64,000 bases of DNA, taken from assembly GCA_937927845.1 (NCBI GenBank), contig CALFXE010000127.1, positions 27,324-91,323 on the forward strand, given 5' to 3'. The first letter of the stretch is position 1. The number at the start of each line of letters is the position of its first letter. The stretch comes from an uncultured Paludibacter sp. (GTDB taxonomy: Bacteria; Bacteroidota; Bacteroidia; Bacteroidales; Paludibacteraceae). Below, one piece after another: positions 7,890 to 16,727 of this stretch. Position numbers and translations under genes: made by a program. The notes under the pieces were generated by a model. That model searched no databases. It was not told the origin of the DNA and worked only from the letters and a program-made list of their open reading frames with translations.

Positions 7890-9358
7890 TTATGACTTGT
7901 TTTAAAACAAAAATATATTTGCCATTTTTACTTGCGGTTTTAGCTATCACAGTATTCTTTTCTTGTGAAAGTGTATTAGATGTATCCTCGCCGAATAAAT
8001 TTGTGCAGTTTTCAAAGGATACATTGACATTTGATACTGTTTTCACTACTATAGGAAGTGCCACCTCTAAAATTATGGTTTATAATAATCAAAGGAAAGA
8101 TATAGTAATTGAAAATATTAGATTATCAGGTGGTAAAAATTCTCCTTTTAGAATTAATGTCGATGGCAGTAAGGATGATAATCATAGTTTTTCTGATATC
8201 ACTATCAAAGCTAAAGATTCATTATATATTTTCGTTGAGATAAATATAGATCCAAATAATAATGATAACCCTGTTTTGGTGCAGGATAGTATTGTTTTTA
8301 CCACTAACAATATAAATAAAAGAGTTGTGCTTGAAGCATTCGGACAGGATGTTGAAATTTTGAAGGGTAAAGTTATCAGAGTTGATACAACTTTAAATAG
8401 TAATAAACCTTATTTGATATATGATTCTCTGAAAGTTATTAAAGATGTTTCTTTAACACTACATGCAGGTACAAAAATCTATTTTCATAATAATGCAAGT
8501 TTATTGGTTTATGGTAATTTAAAAGTAGATGGAACTTTTGAAAACCCTGTTGAAATAAAGGGTGATAGACTTGATAAAGCAATGTTTGATACACCAATAC
8601 CATATAAGTATATAGCAGGTCAGTGGGGCGGTGTTTTCCTTCTATCAAAAACAGGAAACCATATACTGAATAATCTAAATATAAGTAGTGGGTATGTAGG
8701 ACTGTATTTTTACAATGAAGACAGAAACTATAAGCCATATCTCGAAATAAATAACTGTAAGATTCATAATTTCCTTGTATATAATTTAATTGCTGTGAAT
8801 GGCGATTTGCGTGTAACGAACTCAGAAATTACAAATTCCGGTAGCTATACAGTCTATTTAAGTGGTGGAAAACATGAATTCTATCATTGTACAATTGCAA
8901 ATTTCTATAGCAACAGTTCAGGGCGACCAAATAATAGAGATAACACTCCGGCAGTAATGCTAATGGATTTGAATAAAGTCCTACCTATGGAGACGATATT
9001 TAAAAATTGCATCATAAGTGGTACATCTTCAAATGAATTTATTCTTGCAAGCAAATTCAGAGAACAATATAAAGGTGAGTTTTCACATACATATATAAAA
9101 AGATCTGAGGCCGACTCATTACCAATTTTTAATGAAATCCGCTGGTGGGATAAGAATGATACTACCTTTGTAAATAATAGATATGATTATAAAGATGGTC
9201 AATACTTTAACTTTGTGCCTGATTCCATATCACCTGCTCGTGGTATAGCCGACCCAGCAATATCTACACAATTTCCAATAGACTTAAATGGAAAAAGCAG
9301 ATTAGAAGATGGTGAGCCGGATGCAGGAGCATATGAGTGGTATCCAAAATCTAATTAA
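7886..9358 (+). CDS. Lipoprotein with right-handed beta-helix
   Basis: A 490-residue lipoprotein: hydrophobic leader, then FFSC as lipobox with Cys near residue 31. A conserved N-terminal segment (FSKDTLTFDTVFTTIGSATS) is followed by an immunoglobulin-like strand region. From about residue 185 there is a parallel beta-helix (LHAGTKIYFHNNASLLVYGNLKVDG split over successive rungs, then LNNLNISSGYVGLYFYN). It ends with the typical DLNGKSRLEDGEPDAGAYEW motif seen in Bacteroidetes surface beta-helix proteins. Function is unknown. It overlaps porT by 4 bp, so the pair is probably translated together. A second in-frame ATG two codons downstream is an equally possible start. Confidence 0.8.
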   Translation: MIMTCFKTKIYLPFLLAVLAITVFFSCESVLDVSSPNKFVQFSKDTLTFDTVFTTIGSATSKIMVYNNQRKDIVIENIRLSGGKNSPFRINVDGSKDDNHSFSDITIKAKDSLYIFVEINIDPNNNDNPVLVQDSIVFTTNNINKRVVLEAFGQDVEILKGKVIRVDTTLNSNKPYLIYDSLKVIKDVSLTLHAGTKIYFHNNASLLVYGNLKVDGTFENPVEIKGDRLDKAMFDTPIPYKYIAGQWGGVFLLSKTGNHILNNLNISSGYVGLYFYNEDRNYKPYLEINNCKIHNFLVYNLIAVNGDLRVTNSEITNSGSYTVYLSGGKHEFYHCTIANFYSNSSGRPNNRDNTPAVMLMDLNKVLPMETIFKNCIISGTSSNEFILASKFREQYKGEFSHTYIKRSEADSLPIFNEIRWWDKNDTTFVNNRYDYKDGQYFNFVPDSISPARGIADPAISTQFPIDLNGKSRLEDGEPDAGAYEWYPKSN

Positions 9359-9385
9359 TAACTGCGAAACGAATATGAAACGAAC

Positions 9386-9438
9386 ATGAAATAATTTAAT
9401 CAATTATTTCGTCCATGCGAATGATTAAATTATTTCAT
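9386..9438. repeat. Perfect 17-bp inverted repeat (AT-rich hairpin)
   Basis: Arm 9386-9402 (ATGAAATAATTTAATCA) is exactly complementary to 9422-9438, with a 19-nt loop. It lies between the beta-helix lipoprotein stop and the creatininase start. It is preceded by short 11-bp imperfect repeats (GAAACGAATAT, GAAACGAACAT). There is no strong T-run after it, so it may be a weak terminator or an mRNA-stabilising hairpin. Confidence 0.6.
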
Positions 9439-9479
9439 CGAGAGTTCCATCCGACAACTAAAAAATAAAATTTAAACGT

Positions 9480-10250
9480 ATGAAATCAAATATTAATATA
9501 TCCATTTCAAATTGGAAGACAATTCAAAATCAAACTTATGATATTGTAATTTTGCCATGGGGTGCAACTGAACCTCATAACTATCATCTCCCATATGGCA
9601 CTGATACAATACTTTCAGAGGCAATCGCTTCCCTTGCAGTTGAGAAGGCAATGACTAAAGGTGTGAATTGCATGGTGCTACCGGCAGTACCTTTTGGAAC
9701 TCAAAATCCGGGTCAGATTGAATATCCTTTTTGTATTCACACTCGTGCCGAAACTCAGAAAGCTATCTTACACGACATTGTGTTTTCACTCTACCATCAA
9801 GGTTTTCGTAAGTTGCTTATAATTAATGGACATGGGGGTAATAACTTTAAAAACTTTGTTCGTGATTTAGCTGTTGATTTCCCTGATTTCTGTATTGTAA
9901 CTGCTGATTGGTATACAGTAGAGAATGATACTGAGGTTTTTGACAATCCGGGGGAGCATGCAGGTGAGTTGGAGACATCTGTGATGATGCATTTTCATCC
10001 TGAATGGGTATTGTCTTTAGATGAAGCCGGAGTTGGAGATGTTAAACCATTTGTTATCAGTGCACTAAATGATAAAAAGCTTTGGCTACCTCGTAATTGG
10101 AAGCAAGTGAGTGAAGATACAGGTATAGGAAATCCTAAAAAATCAAGTGCCGTAAAAGGTAAAATTTTTGCAGAAAAGGTTACGGATACTTTATCTGAAT
10201 TTATTTGTGATTTTGCACACACTAATATTGATGATTTTTACGAAAAATGA
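9480..10250 (+). CDS. Creatininase family protein (amidohydrolase)
   Basis: A 256-residue cytosolic metal-dependent amidohydrolase of the creatininase/creatinine amidohydrolase fold. Metal-site motifs are all present: the GATEPHNYHLPYGTD stretch (about residues 28-42), the INGHGGN loop (about 118-124) and PGEHAGELETS (about 158-168). The family includes creatininase, the mycofactocin peptidase MftE and riboflavin-pathway FAPy deformylases, so the substrate here is open. It may form a loose transcription unit with the following secreted endonuclease-fold gene, although a -7 box lies in the 31-bp gap. Confidence 0.85.
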   Translation: MKSNINISISNWKTIQNQTYDIVILPWGATEPHNYHLPYGTDTILSEAIASLAVEKAMTKGVNCMVLPAVPFGTQNPGQIEYPFCIHTRAETQKAILHDIVFSLYHQGFRKLLIINGHGGNNFKNFVRDLAVDFPDFCIVTADWYTVENDTEVFDNPGEHAGELETSVMMHFHPEWVLSLDEAGVGDVKPFVISALNDKKLWLPRNWKQVSEDTGIGNPKKSSAVKGKIFAEKVTDTLSEFICDFAHTNIDDFYEK

Positions 10251-10253
10251 TGT

Positions 10254-10261
10254 ATGTTTGT
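10254..10261 (+). promoter_or_regulatory. Possible -7 box before endonuclease/phosphatase-fold gene
   Basis: TATGTTTG fits TAnnTTTG and is 20 bp before the start at 10282. It could give a short-leader transcript separate from the creatininase gene. Confidence 0.4.
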
Positions 10262-10281
10262 AGTCTCAAAAAACTACTATT

Positions 10282-11316
10282 ATGCGTATCTGTTTGTTAT
10301 CTTTTAGTATCATCCTTTCTTTTTATCTTCTTTCTCAAGATAGAAATACTTTTCGTGTAATGTGCTATAATGTAGAAAACTACTTCGACTGTATAGATGA
10401 TAGTTTGACACGTGATGAAGAATTTCTGCCCGGCGGTATGCGAGGTTGGAACTACTCACGCTATGTGCAAAAGCAATATAATATAGCTCGTGTCATTGTT
10501 TCTGCTGATTCTTGGGAACCACCTGAAATTATTGGGTTGTGTGAAGTTGAGAGTCATAAATGTTTATTTGACCTGATTAAAGGTCCTTTGAAAAATTTAC
10601 ATTATCGTTTTTCACATTTCGAATCACCTGATGCTCGTGGTGTTGATGTAGCACTGCTATACCAACCTGAGAGCTTTAAACCGTTTCATGAAGAACCGTT
10701 CACGATAACTTTTCCCGATGCTCCTCACAGTAAAACCCGTGATATCTTATATGTTGCAGGAATTGTTCGTGCAACCGGTGATACTCTGCATATTTTTGTG
10801 TGTCATTTTCCCTCACGCTTGGGCGGAGAACTCGAAACAGAAGGTAAACGTATGCACGTTGCTCAAGTATTAAAATCTAAGGTGGATGAGATATTTACTT
10901 CACAATCGGATGCTAATATCCTTATTATGGGCGATTTTAACGATTATCCCGATAATAAAAGTATGATGCAGGTATTACAAGCCATATCGCCTAAAATAGA
11001 TAGTTTCGATTCTAAACAATTGTTTAATCTGATGTTACCTTTGCATAAACAAGGTATGGGTACACATAAGCACGATGGTGAATGGGGTGCACTCGATCAA
11101 TTTATTATATCAGGAAGTTTGTTGAAAAAGGATAATAGATTGTTTACTCGGTTATCTGATGTACATATACATAAACCTGAGTTTTTACTCGAAGATGATA
11201 CAAAATATTTGGGGCAAAAGCCCTTCAGAACATATGTTGGTTTTAAATATCATGGTGGTTATTCCGATCATCTGCCGGTTTATGTAGATTTTAATATAAA
11301 TACCTACGGACGATAA
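10282..11316 (+). CDS. Secreted endonuclease/exonuclease/phosphatase family protein
   Basis: A 344-residue protein with an N-terminal signal peptide (MRICLLSFSIILSFYLLS). It has the DNase I-like fold landmarks: VMCYNVENYFD near residue 25, IIGLCEVES around 80, a VCHFPSR strand, the ILIMGDFNDYPDN motif around 214-226 and the C-terminal YSDHLPVYVDF with the catalytic His. Such proteins hydrolyse phosphodiester bonds of nucleic acid or phospholipid; which one is not clear. It is predicted to be periplasmic or secreted. Its 3' end overlaps the convergent gldB gene by 13 bp. Confidence 0.85.
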   Translation: MRICLLSFSIILSFYLLSQDRNTFRVMCYNVENYFDCIDDSLTRDEEFLPGGMRGWNYSRYVQKQYNIARVIVSADSWEPPEIIGLCEVESHKCLFDLIKGPLKNLHYRFSHFESPDARGVDVALLYQPESFKPFHEEPFTITFPDAPHSKTRDILYVAGIVRATGDTLHIFVCHFPSRLGGELETEGKRMHVAQVLKSKVDEIFTSQSDANILIMGDFNDYPDNKSMMQVLQAISPKIDSFDSKQLFNLMLPLHKQGMGTHKHDGEWGALDQFIISGSLLKKDNRLFTRLSDVHIHKPEFLLEDDTKYLGQKPFRTYVGFKYHGGYSDHLPVYVDFNINTYGR

Positions 11317-12296
11317 TGTGAATGTTCCAGTATTGATTGATAGTTGGTATTGTTCATTAATTCTTGCAAATCTGTAGTCTTGTTATTTTGCATATAACTT
11401 TTTATGATTTGCCAACCTGTCCATACACCTAAACGTTCGGGTGAATCTTGCGATACGGGAGAAGTAAATGGTGCTACATTAATGTACTGATTTATTAGAA
11501 AATAATCGGTAGAATACAAATGTTTTTGTTCGATAATACGTGACCATATATGCTTTTCATGAATTTTACACCATTTAATATCTTCTTCATTATATCCGAT
11601 AATTAAGTTTTCCTGTTTAGATGTAAACTCTTGAATTAGGAATAATATCTTACCCTCATAAATCATAGAATTAAGTAAATTCACTTCACCTTTAAAAGGA
11701 AATTGCTTGTGAAGAAACAAACTCAACAAGTCAGTTACAATCAATTCTCTTCTCATATTGGGAATTAAATATTCATGCGTAATCTCTTTGTACAAAGGAA
11801 GATCAGCACCCAGGTATAAATCAGTACCAATACCTATAAATTCATTATTAATAAGATATTGCTGATTAAATCCGGAAACATAAAAGTAAATCTCAGGAAT
11901 AGAAATATCAGGGAAGTAGTGTTTTATATAAGAAAATGCTGTAGATAATTCCTTTTCGACAGAACTTACATCTTTAAATTCTTCAAGGACTTGTGTATTA
12001 ACATCAATGAATGTTTTATCATGAAGAAAATCTTTGATTTGCTGTGTATTACCTGTAGTATCATAAGGATTCATCATCAGTACGTCAGTAATAAAAACAG
12101 GAAAGAACGAAGGATATTTATGTGCGAGAGCCGACAGATTTTCTGATACTTGATTAGTGTCAATATTAATAAAATCAATATCAAATCTATTGATTTTAAT
12201 ATTAACAGGGTTATCAAAACTTGCAATATAAAACCTGCTATGTTGTTGACAACCAACTATAAGAAATAACAAAACAGCAAAAACACCTAAGCGCAC
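11304..12296 (-). CDS. gldB: Gliding motility lipoprotein GldB
   Basis: A 330-residue lipoprotein with signal MRLGVFAVLLFLIVG and lipobox Cys16. It has the GldB landmarks: NIKINRFDIDFINID after the signal, then LSALAHKYPSFFPVFI, a middle segment PEIYFYVSGFNQQYLI and GIGTDLYLGAD. The C-terminal part carries the MIYEGKILFLIQ helix and a conserved ending with SPERLGVWTGWQIIKSYM. GldB is an inner-membrane-attached lipoprotein required for gliding and T9SS function. Here it is separated from yidC by two tandem hairpin repeats and is convergent with the endonuclease-fold gene. Confidence 0.88.
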   Translation of the reverse strand: MRLGVFAVLLFLIVGCQQHSRFYIASFDNPVNIKINRFDIDFINIDTNQVSENLSALAHKYPSFFPVFITDVLMMNPYDTTGNTQQIKDFLHDKTFIDVNTQVLEEFKDVSSVEKELSTAFSYIKHYFPDISIPEIYFYVSGFNQQYLINNEFIGIGTDLYLGADLPLYKEITHEYLIPNMRRELIVTDLLSLFLHKQFPFKGEVNLLNSMIYEGKILFLIQEFTSKQENLIIGYNEEDIKWCKIHEKHIWSRIIEQKHLYSTDYFLINQYINVAPFTSPVSQDSPERLGVWTGWQIIKSYMQNNKTTDLQELMNNTNYQSILEHSHYRP

Positions 12297-12335
12297 AATA
12301 TATAAAATTGAAAGATCAATATTACTATAGTCAAT

Positions 12336-12413
12336 TTATTATTCGGGTAACCACAAAGGATTGCCCCAACAAAATTATTATTCGGGTAACCACAAGGGAT
12401 TACCCCAACAAAA
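12336..12413. repeat. Two tandem 39-bp hairpin repeats
   Basis: Two 39-bp copies (12336-12374 and 12375-12413) differ at two positions. Each forms a hairpin GGGTAA-(10 nt)-TTACCC; the first copy has TTGCCC, which still pairs through G-U. On the minus strand each reads GGGGTAATCCCTTGTGGTTA followed by CCC. That resembles a hairpin module I recall as widely dispersed in bacterial genomes, but I could not search for it. The location between yidC and gldB may allow partial termination. Confidence 0.8.
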
Positions 12414-12424
12414 TTACCACGTTC

Positions 12425-14341
12425 TTACCTCTTTTTCGCTCTTTCTTTCATCATCTTTTCCTGCTCACGTTGCATTTTTTCCAAACGTTCCATAAAACTA
12501 CTTTTCTTTTTTGTTTTCTGACCTTTTGCGTTTGCAGCTCTTTTTGCATGTAGTTGTGCTAAAAGCTTCTTTTCATCAATAGTTGCACGTATAGCATAAG
12601 TTTGACCAACAGTGATTAATGTTGAAATGAAATAGTAATAACTCAATCCGGATGCGTAGTTGTTGAAGATGAACATAAACATTATTGGCATTAAATACAT
12701 CATCCATTTCATCATACCTGCTCCGGGTTGATCAGGAGTGGCTGTATTTGCCATATTCAATTTCGTTGATAGTAATGTTGTAATAGTCATGAGCAAAGTA
12801 AACAAACTTACATGATTTCCATAATAATTTGATATAAACGGAATGTATGTCTCCCAGCTTATAATCGCATCATAAGATGATAAATCCTTTGCCCATAAGA
12901 AACTTTCGCCTCTTAATTCAATTGATGATGGAAAGAACATGAACATAGCAAATAAGATTGGCATTTGCAGTAGGGTAGGGAGACAGCCACTGAACGGACT
13001 GACACCTACTTTGTTATAAAGTTCCATTGTTGCTTTCTGACGTTCTGCTGCTTTATCCGCTGGGATACGAGCATTAATTTCATCAATTTCAGGTTTTAAA
13101 ACACGCATTTTTGCACTCGAAACATATGATTTATAAGTCAGTGGAAATAAAACGGTTTTTATCACTATTGTCATCAATAAAATTATAATACCGAAATTGC
13201 CAATAAAAGAACTAAACAAGTTAAACATTGGAATAATAGCAAAGCGATTTACCCAACCGAAAATTCCCCAGCCTAAGGGGATGATATTACGCAGTTTCAG
13301 TTTTTGCTCTGCCGGTACACCTTTGTCGTACGAAGCAAGAGTTTTATAATGGTTTGGTCCAAAGTAGAATTTGAAGTTTAAATCTTCTTTACCGGCAGGG
13401 TTATAATCTATAGTCATTTCAGCCGAATATGATTTCATGTAACCGCTGTTTTTAGTTTCCACTTTGCTTGCTAATGTGCTGTTGTTAAAGTCCTTGTCTG
13501 CAATTAATATTGAACTGAAATACTGATCTTTAAATGCAATCCATTTTAATTTATTTGCGATATTTTTCTTGTCATCTTTCGATTCGCTCAGTTTCTCCAT
13601 GTCATCAGCAACATACTTATAATTGAGCGTTGAGTATCTCTCCTCAAACTGTCGACCTTTTTCTTGCTGACGAATTTTAGCATCCCAGTTTACAATCATG
13701 TAATTGCTACCCAATGGCATGATTGTCTGCATATCTTTTGATTTAATTGCAAAATCGAGCATATAATCATCGGATGGCAATGTATAAACAAATTCAAAAC
13801 CTGCTCCTGTTTCACTTTTTAATAGAAATGTTATACTCTGATTACCATTTAAATCAGTCGTTACCTCTGAAGCCGGATCAAAATATAAATCTGAAGTATT
13901 GATAATATGGTTGTTACGTAAAGCCATAGTGAAACTGAAATCAGCTTCCTCTTGATTAAACAATTCTACGGGTAATGAATCTTGAGATATATATTTTTTC
14001 AATTTGGCTGATATAACTTTACCGCCTTTATTGCTTAGAGTAATCTCAACCAAGTCATTTTCAAGTGTATAATGCTTTTCTGTTCCAAGTGCAGATGATT
14101 TAAAATCCCCGAAGGCATTAAGTTGAGTTTCAATAGCTGTAGAATCAGTCTTCTGGTTATTTAATACAGCAACCTCATTTTGTAGTTTTTCAGCTTCTCT
14201 AATTTCTTGTTGTACTAAGCTAATCGAGTCATTATAAGCTTTCTGCTTTGCTATTTCCTCTTCACTTGGTCGGTTTAATATAGAAAAACCAATCAATATA
14301 GCCGCTATCAGCGCAAAACCTATTATTGTGTTTTTATCCAT
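12425..14341 (-). CDS. yidC: Membrane protein insertase YidC
   Basis: A 638-residue inner-membrane insertase of the long, Gram-negative type. An N-terminal TM (MDKNTIIGFALIAAILIGFS) is followed by a large periplasmic beta-sandwich domain (about residues 80-350). The five-helix Oxa1/YidC core starts near 370, with the conserved VLFPLTYKSYVSSAKM, GVSPFSGCLPTLLQMPILFAMF split over helices, and a C-terminal Lys/Arg-rich tail that can bind the ribosome. It inserts membrane proteins with or without SecYEG. It is 69 bp downstream of pyrG on the same strand; the yidC-pyrG order is common in this phylum. Confidence 0.95.
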   Translation of the reverse strand: MDKNTIIGFALIAAILIGFSILNRPSEEEIAKQKAYNDSISLVQQEIREAEKLQNEVAVLNNQKTDSTAIETQLNAFGDFKSSALGTEKHYTLENDLVEITLSNKGGKVISAKLKKYISQDSLPVELFNQEEADFSFTMALRNNHIINTSDLYFDPASEVTTDLNGNQSITFLLKSETGAGFEFVYTLPSDDYMLDFAIKSKDMQTIMPLGSNYMIVNWDAKIRQQEKGRQFEERYSTLNYKYVADDMEKLSESKDDKKNIANKLKWIAFKDQYFSSILIADKDFNNSTLASKVETKNSGYMKSYSAEMTIDYNPAGKEDLNFKFYFGPNHYKTLASYDKGVPAEQKLKLRNIIPLGWGIFGWVNRFAIIPMFNLFSSFIGNFGIIILLMTIVIKTVLFPLTYKSYVSSAKMRVLKPEIDEINARIPADKAAERQKATMELYNKVGVSPFSGCLPTLLQMPILFAMFMFFPSSIELRGESFLWAKDLSSYDAIISWETYIPFISNYYGNHVSLFTLLMTITTLLSTKLNMANTATPDQPGAGMMKWMMYLMPIMFMFIFNNYASGLSYYYFISTLITVGQTYAIRATIDEKKLLAQLHAKRAANAKGQKTKKKSSFMERLEKMQREQEKMMKERAKKR

Positions 14342-14410
14342 TTCGTTGTTCGTTATTTATAATACTCAAAACTAATATTTATTGTTGTAAAATTGTTATT
14401 TTATTTGTTA

Positions 14411-16015
14411 TCAATTAATTGCAGCTCTTATGAAATTGATAAAAATTGGATGTGGATTTACAACTGTACTTCTGTATTCCGGATGAAACTGAACTCCTAA
14501 GTACCATTTATGTGATTTTAACTCAATTATTTCAACTAAATTTGACTCTTCATTTATTCCACTACAAATCATCCCTGCGTTTTCAAATGATTCTTTGTAT
14601 TTGTTGTTAAATTCGTATCTATGGCGATGACGCTCTGAAATTAATTCTTGACCATATATTATGTATGCCAGACTGTCTTTTGAAATACTACATTCATAAG
14701 AACCAAGTCTCATTCCTCCTTTAATATCCAAAACAGATTTTTGCTCATCCATTATGTCGATTATATTATAAGGAGTATTAACTTCTAATTCAGTTGTGTT
14801 AGCTTCCCTCATATCCAAGACGTTACGAGCAAATTCAATAGACATTATTTGCATACCTAATCCTATGCCCAAACAAGGAATATTATGTTCTCTTGCATAT
14901 TTGACAGCAGTAAATTTTCCTTCAACACCACGTACACCAAATCCCGGTGCAACTAAGATTCCATCCATTTTTGCAAGTTTCTTTTCTACATTTTCATCAT
15001 TCAACTTGTCAGATAAAATCATTTCAAGTTTTAGTTTGCGATTATTATATGTAGCTGCTTGAATAAGTGATTCCATAATCGATTTGTATGCATCAGGCAG
15101 TTGAATATACTTGCCTATTAAAGCTATGCGTACTTCTTCCTTTGCAGTCTCTAATTTTTCAACAAATTCAATCCATTTCTCCATTTTAACAGGAGCTATC
15201 TGCGATATATCATATCCCATTTTTGTCAATACAACTTCATCAAGTTTTTCTTGCTGCATATTAAGCGGGACTCTGTAAATAGACGGTACATCAATAGATT
15301 GCATTACCGCATATGGCTCTACATTACAAAACAGCGCTACCTTGTTTCTTATTTCCTGATTGATATTGTGTTCTGTTCTTAAAACCAAAACATCAGGTTG
15401 TACTCCTTGTTCTTGAAGTGTTTTTACTGAATGTTGGGTTGGTTTTGTTTTTAATTCTTTAGCTGCTGAAAGATAAGGAACATATGTCAGATGGATTATT
15501 ATACAGTTTTTACCAAGTTCCCACCTTAATTGACGTACACTTTCAATATATGGAAGTGATTCTATATCGCCCACTGTACCGCCAATTTCAGTAATTACAA
15601 AATCAAACTCGCCTTTACTGCCTAATGATTTGATATTTCGCTTAATTTCATCAGTAATATGTGGAATTACTTGTACAGTTTTTCCTAAATAATCGCCACG
15701 ACGTTCTTTATTTATTACATTTTGATAGATTCGACCTGTTGTAACATTATTTGATTTACGAGTTTCTACTCCTAAAAAACGCTCATAATGTCCCAAATCA
15801 AGATCGGCTTCATGTCCGTCAACTGTTACAAAACATTCACCATGTTCGTATGGGTTTAATGTTCCTGGATTGATGTTAATATATGGGTCTAACTTCTGGT
15901 TCGTAACTCTAAATCCACGAGCTTGTAGAAGTTTACCAAGAGAGGCTGCTATAATTCCTTTTCCTAAAGAAGAAGTAACACCACCTGTAACGAAAATGTA
16001 CTTTGTTTTATCCAC
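14411..16015 (-). CDS. pyrG: CTP synthase (glutaminase nucleophile Cys replaced by Gly)
   Basis: A 534-residue protein that makes CTP from UTP. The synthetase half is intact: FVTGGVTSSLGKGIIAASLG P-loop, the GHYERFLG and TEIGGTVGDIES stretches. The class I glutaminase half has the oxyanion loop (APGFGVRGVEGK) and the His/Glu pair in GVQFHPEYRS. But the nucleophile elbow reads LGIGLGMQ: residue 385 is Gly (GGA codon at 14863-14861) where the family has Cys (GICLGMQ). A Cys occurs four residues earlier. As read, glutamine-dependent amination should fail while ammonia-dependent synthesis could persist. It lies upstream of yidC on the minus strand. Confidence 0.95.
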   Translation of the reverse strand: MDKTKYIFVTGGVTSSLGKGIIAASLGKLLQARGFRVTNQKLDPYININPGTLNPYEHGECFVTVDGHEADLDLGHYERFLGVETRKSNNVTTGRIYQNVINKERRGDYLGKTVQVIPHITDEIKRNIKSLGSKGEFDFVITEIGGTVGDIESLPYIESVRQLRWELGKNCIIIHLTYVPYLSAAKELKTKPTQHSVKTLQEQGVQPDVLVLRTEHNINQEIRNKVALFCNVEPYAVMQSIDVPSIYRVPLNMQQEKLDEVVLTKMGYDISQIAPVKMEKWIEFVEKLETAKEEVRIALIGKYIQLPDAYKSIMESLIQAATYNNRKLKLEMILSDKLNDENVEKKLAKMDGILVAPGFGVRGVEGKFTAVKYAREHNIPCLGIGLGMQIMSIEFARNVLDMREANTTELEVNTPYNIIDIMDEQKSVLDIKGGMRLGSYECSISKDSLAYIIYGQELISERHRHRYEFNNKYKESFENAGMICSGINEESNLVEIIELKSHKWYLGVQFHPEYRSTVVNPHPIFINFIRAAIN

Positions 16016-16226
16016 TTTGTAATAATCTTAAAAAAAATCTTTTTAAGCGTGCAAATTTCGTAAAAAAAAACAACTTTACAAAATATAAAGTCAACTGTTA
16101 ACTTATTTTCGTTTACATATGGAGTGGTGTGTGTTATTAAGGATAGAGAATGATGATTCAACACTATCATTTTTGTTTTTGCTTTAAAATATAAAAATTA
16201 GATATGTTTTTTCTACAGAATTTTTA

Positions 16227-16254
16227 CAAAAGTTGCATGATGTTGCAACTTTTG
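16227..16254. promoter_or_regulatory. Inverted-repeat operator candidate overlapping the antitoxin promoter
   Basis: CAAAAGTTGCA (16227-16237) and TGCAACTTTTG (16244-16254) form a perfect 11-bp inverted repeat with a 6-bp centre. It ends 2 bp before a TATATTTG -7 box, so it covers the -33 region. This is the expected place for autoregulation by the HTH antitoxin encoded just downstream. Confidence 0.6.
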
Positions 16255-16256
16255 TG

Positions 16257-16264
16257 TATATTTG
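16257..16264 (+). promoter_or_regulatory. -7 promoter box of the toxin-remnant/antitoxin unit
   Basis: TATATTTG matches TAnnTTTG. It immediately follows the inverted repeat and precedes the toxin remnant at 16269 and the antitoxin start at 16345. Confidence 0.6.
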
Positions 16265-16268
16265 CAAT

Positions 16269-16370
16269 GTGGAAAGAAAAATAAGAACATACGGAGGTTT
16301 CTTTGAAGCTTTTATGGTCTCACTTAGCATAAAACAATCCTATTATGAAGACAAAAGATCATTTAAATAA
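16269..16370 (+). pseudogene. Remnant of a HigB/RelE-type toxin (N-terminus only)
   Basis: From GTG 16269 a short frame reads VERKIRTYGGFFEAFMVSLS and then IKQ, before losing similarity and stopping at 16370. The pattern (M/V)ERKI-x-Y-G-x-(Y/F)F-x-x-F-x-x-SL is how phage-Gp49/HigB-type toxins begin in Bacteroidetes; those are normally about 110 residues and directly precede an HTH antitoxin. Here only about 23 residues remain and the antitoxin start falls inside the frame, so the toxin body seems deleted. It lies just after the promoter, as an intact toxin gene would. Identification is by pattern only. Confidence 0.5.
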
Positions 16371-16665
16371 CCATCAAATTGTAGATTTTGATGCAGTACT
16401 TGATGAGAAATTTGGCAAAGTTGGCTCGTCTTCCCGTGAGGAGTTTCGTAAAGAAGCTTATGTCTACTACATGGGACAAATAATACATAATGCACGTAAG
16501 AGTGAAAAGATAACACAAGCTGAATTGGCAAGTAGAATAGGTGTAGATAAGTCTTATATCTCAAAAATTGAAAATGGGGATATAGAGCCTGGAACAGGAA
16601 CTTTCTATCGTATCATACAAGCATTGGGTTTACGTTTTGATGTAGTAAAGCCTGTTTGCTATTAA
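16345..16665 (+). CDS. XRE-family HTH antitoxin (HigA-like), apparently orphaned
   Basis: A 106-residue DNA-binding protein. Residues 42-100 form a Cro/CI-type helix-turn-helix: IIHNARKSEKITQAELASRI, then GVDKSYISKIENGDIEPGTG. The N-terminal 40 residues (including FDAVLDEKFGKVGSSSREEF) form the helical dimer/toxin-contact arm typical of HigA-type antitoxins encoded after a Gp49-like toxin. An upstream inverted repeat overlapping the -7 region suggests autorepression. The toxin itself is reduced to a fragment. It may now serve as a stand-alone regulator or simply be decaying. Confidence 0.8.
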   Translation: MKTKDHLNNHQIVDFDAVLDEKFGKVGSSSREEFRKEAYVYYMGQIIHNARKSEKITQAELASRIGVDKSYISKIENGDIEPGTGTFYRIIQALGLRFDVVKPVCY

Positions 16666-16675
16666 TGCAAAACAA

Positions 16676-16721
16676 AAAATCCTTGCTGATAAGCCTTATT
16701 TGCTTAATCTGCAAGGATTTT
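16676..16721. terminator. Bidirectional intrinsic terminator
   Basis: AAAATCCTTGC (16676-16686) pairs perfectly with GCAAGGATTTT (16711-16721). The A-run on the left and T-run on the right let it act on both strands: downstream of the antitoxin (plus) and of tRNA-Pro (minus). Confidence 0.8.
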
Positions 16722-16727
16722 GTTTTG

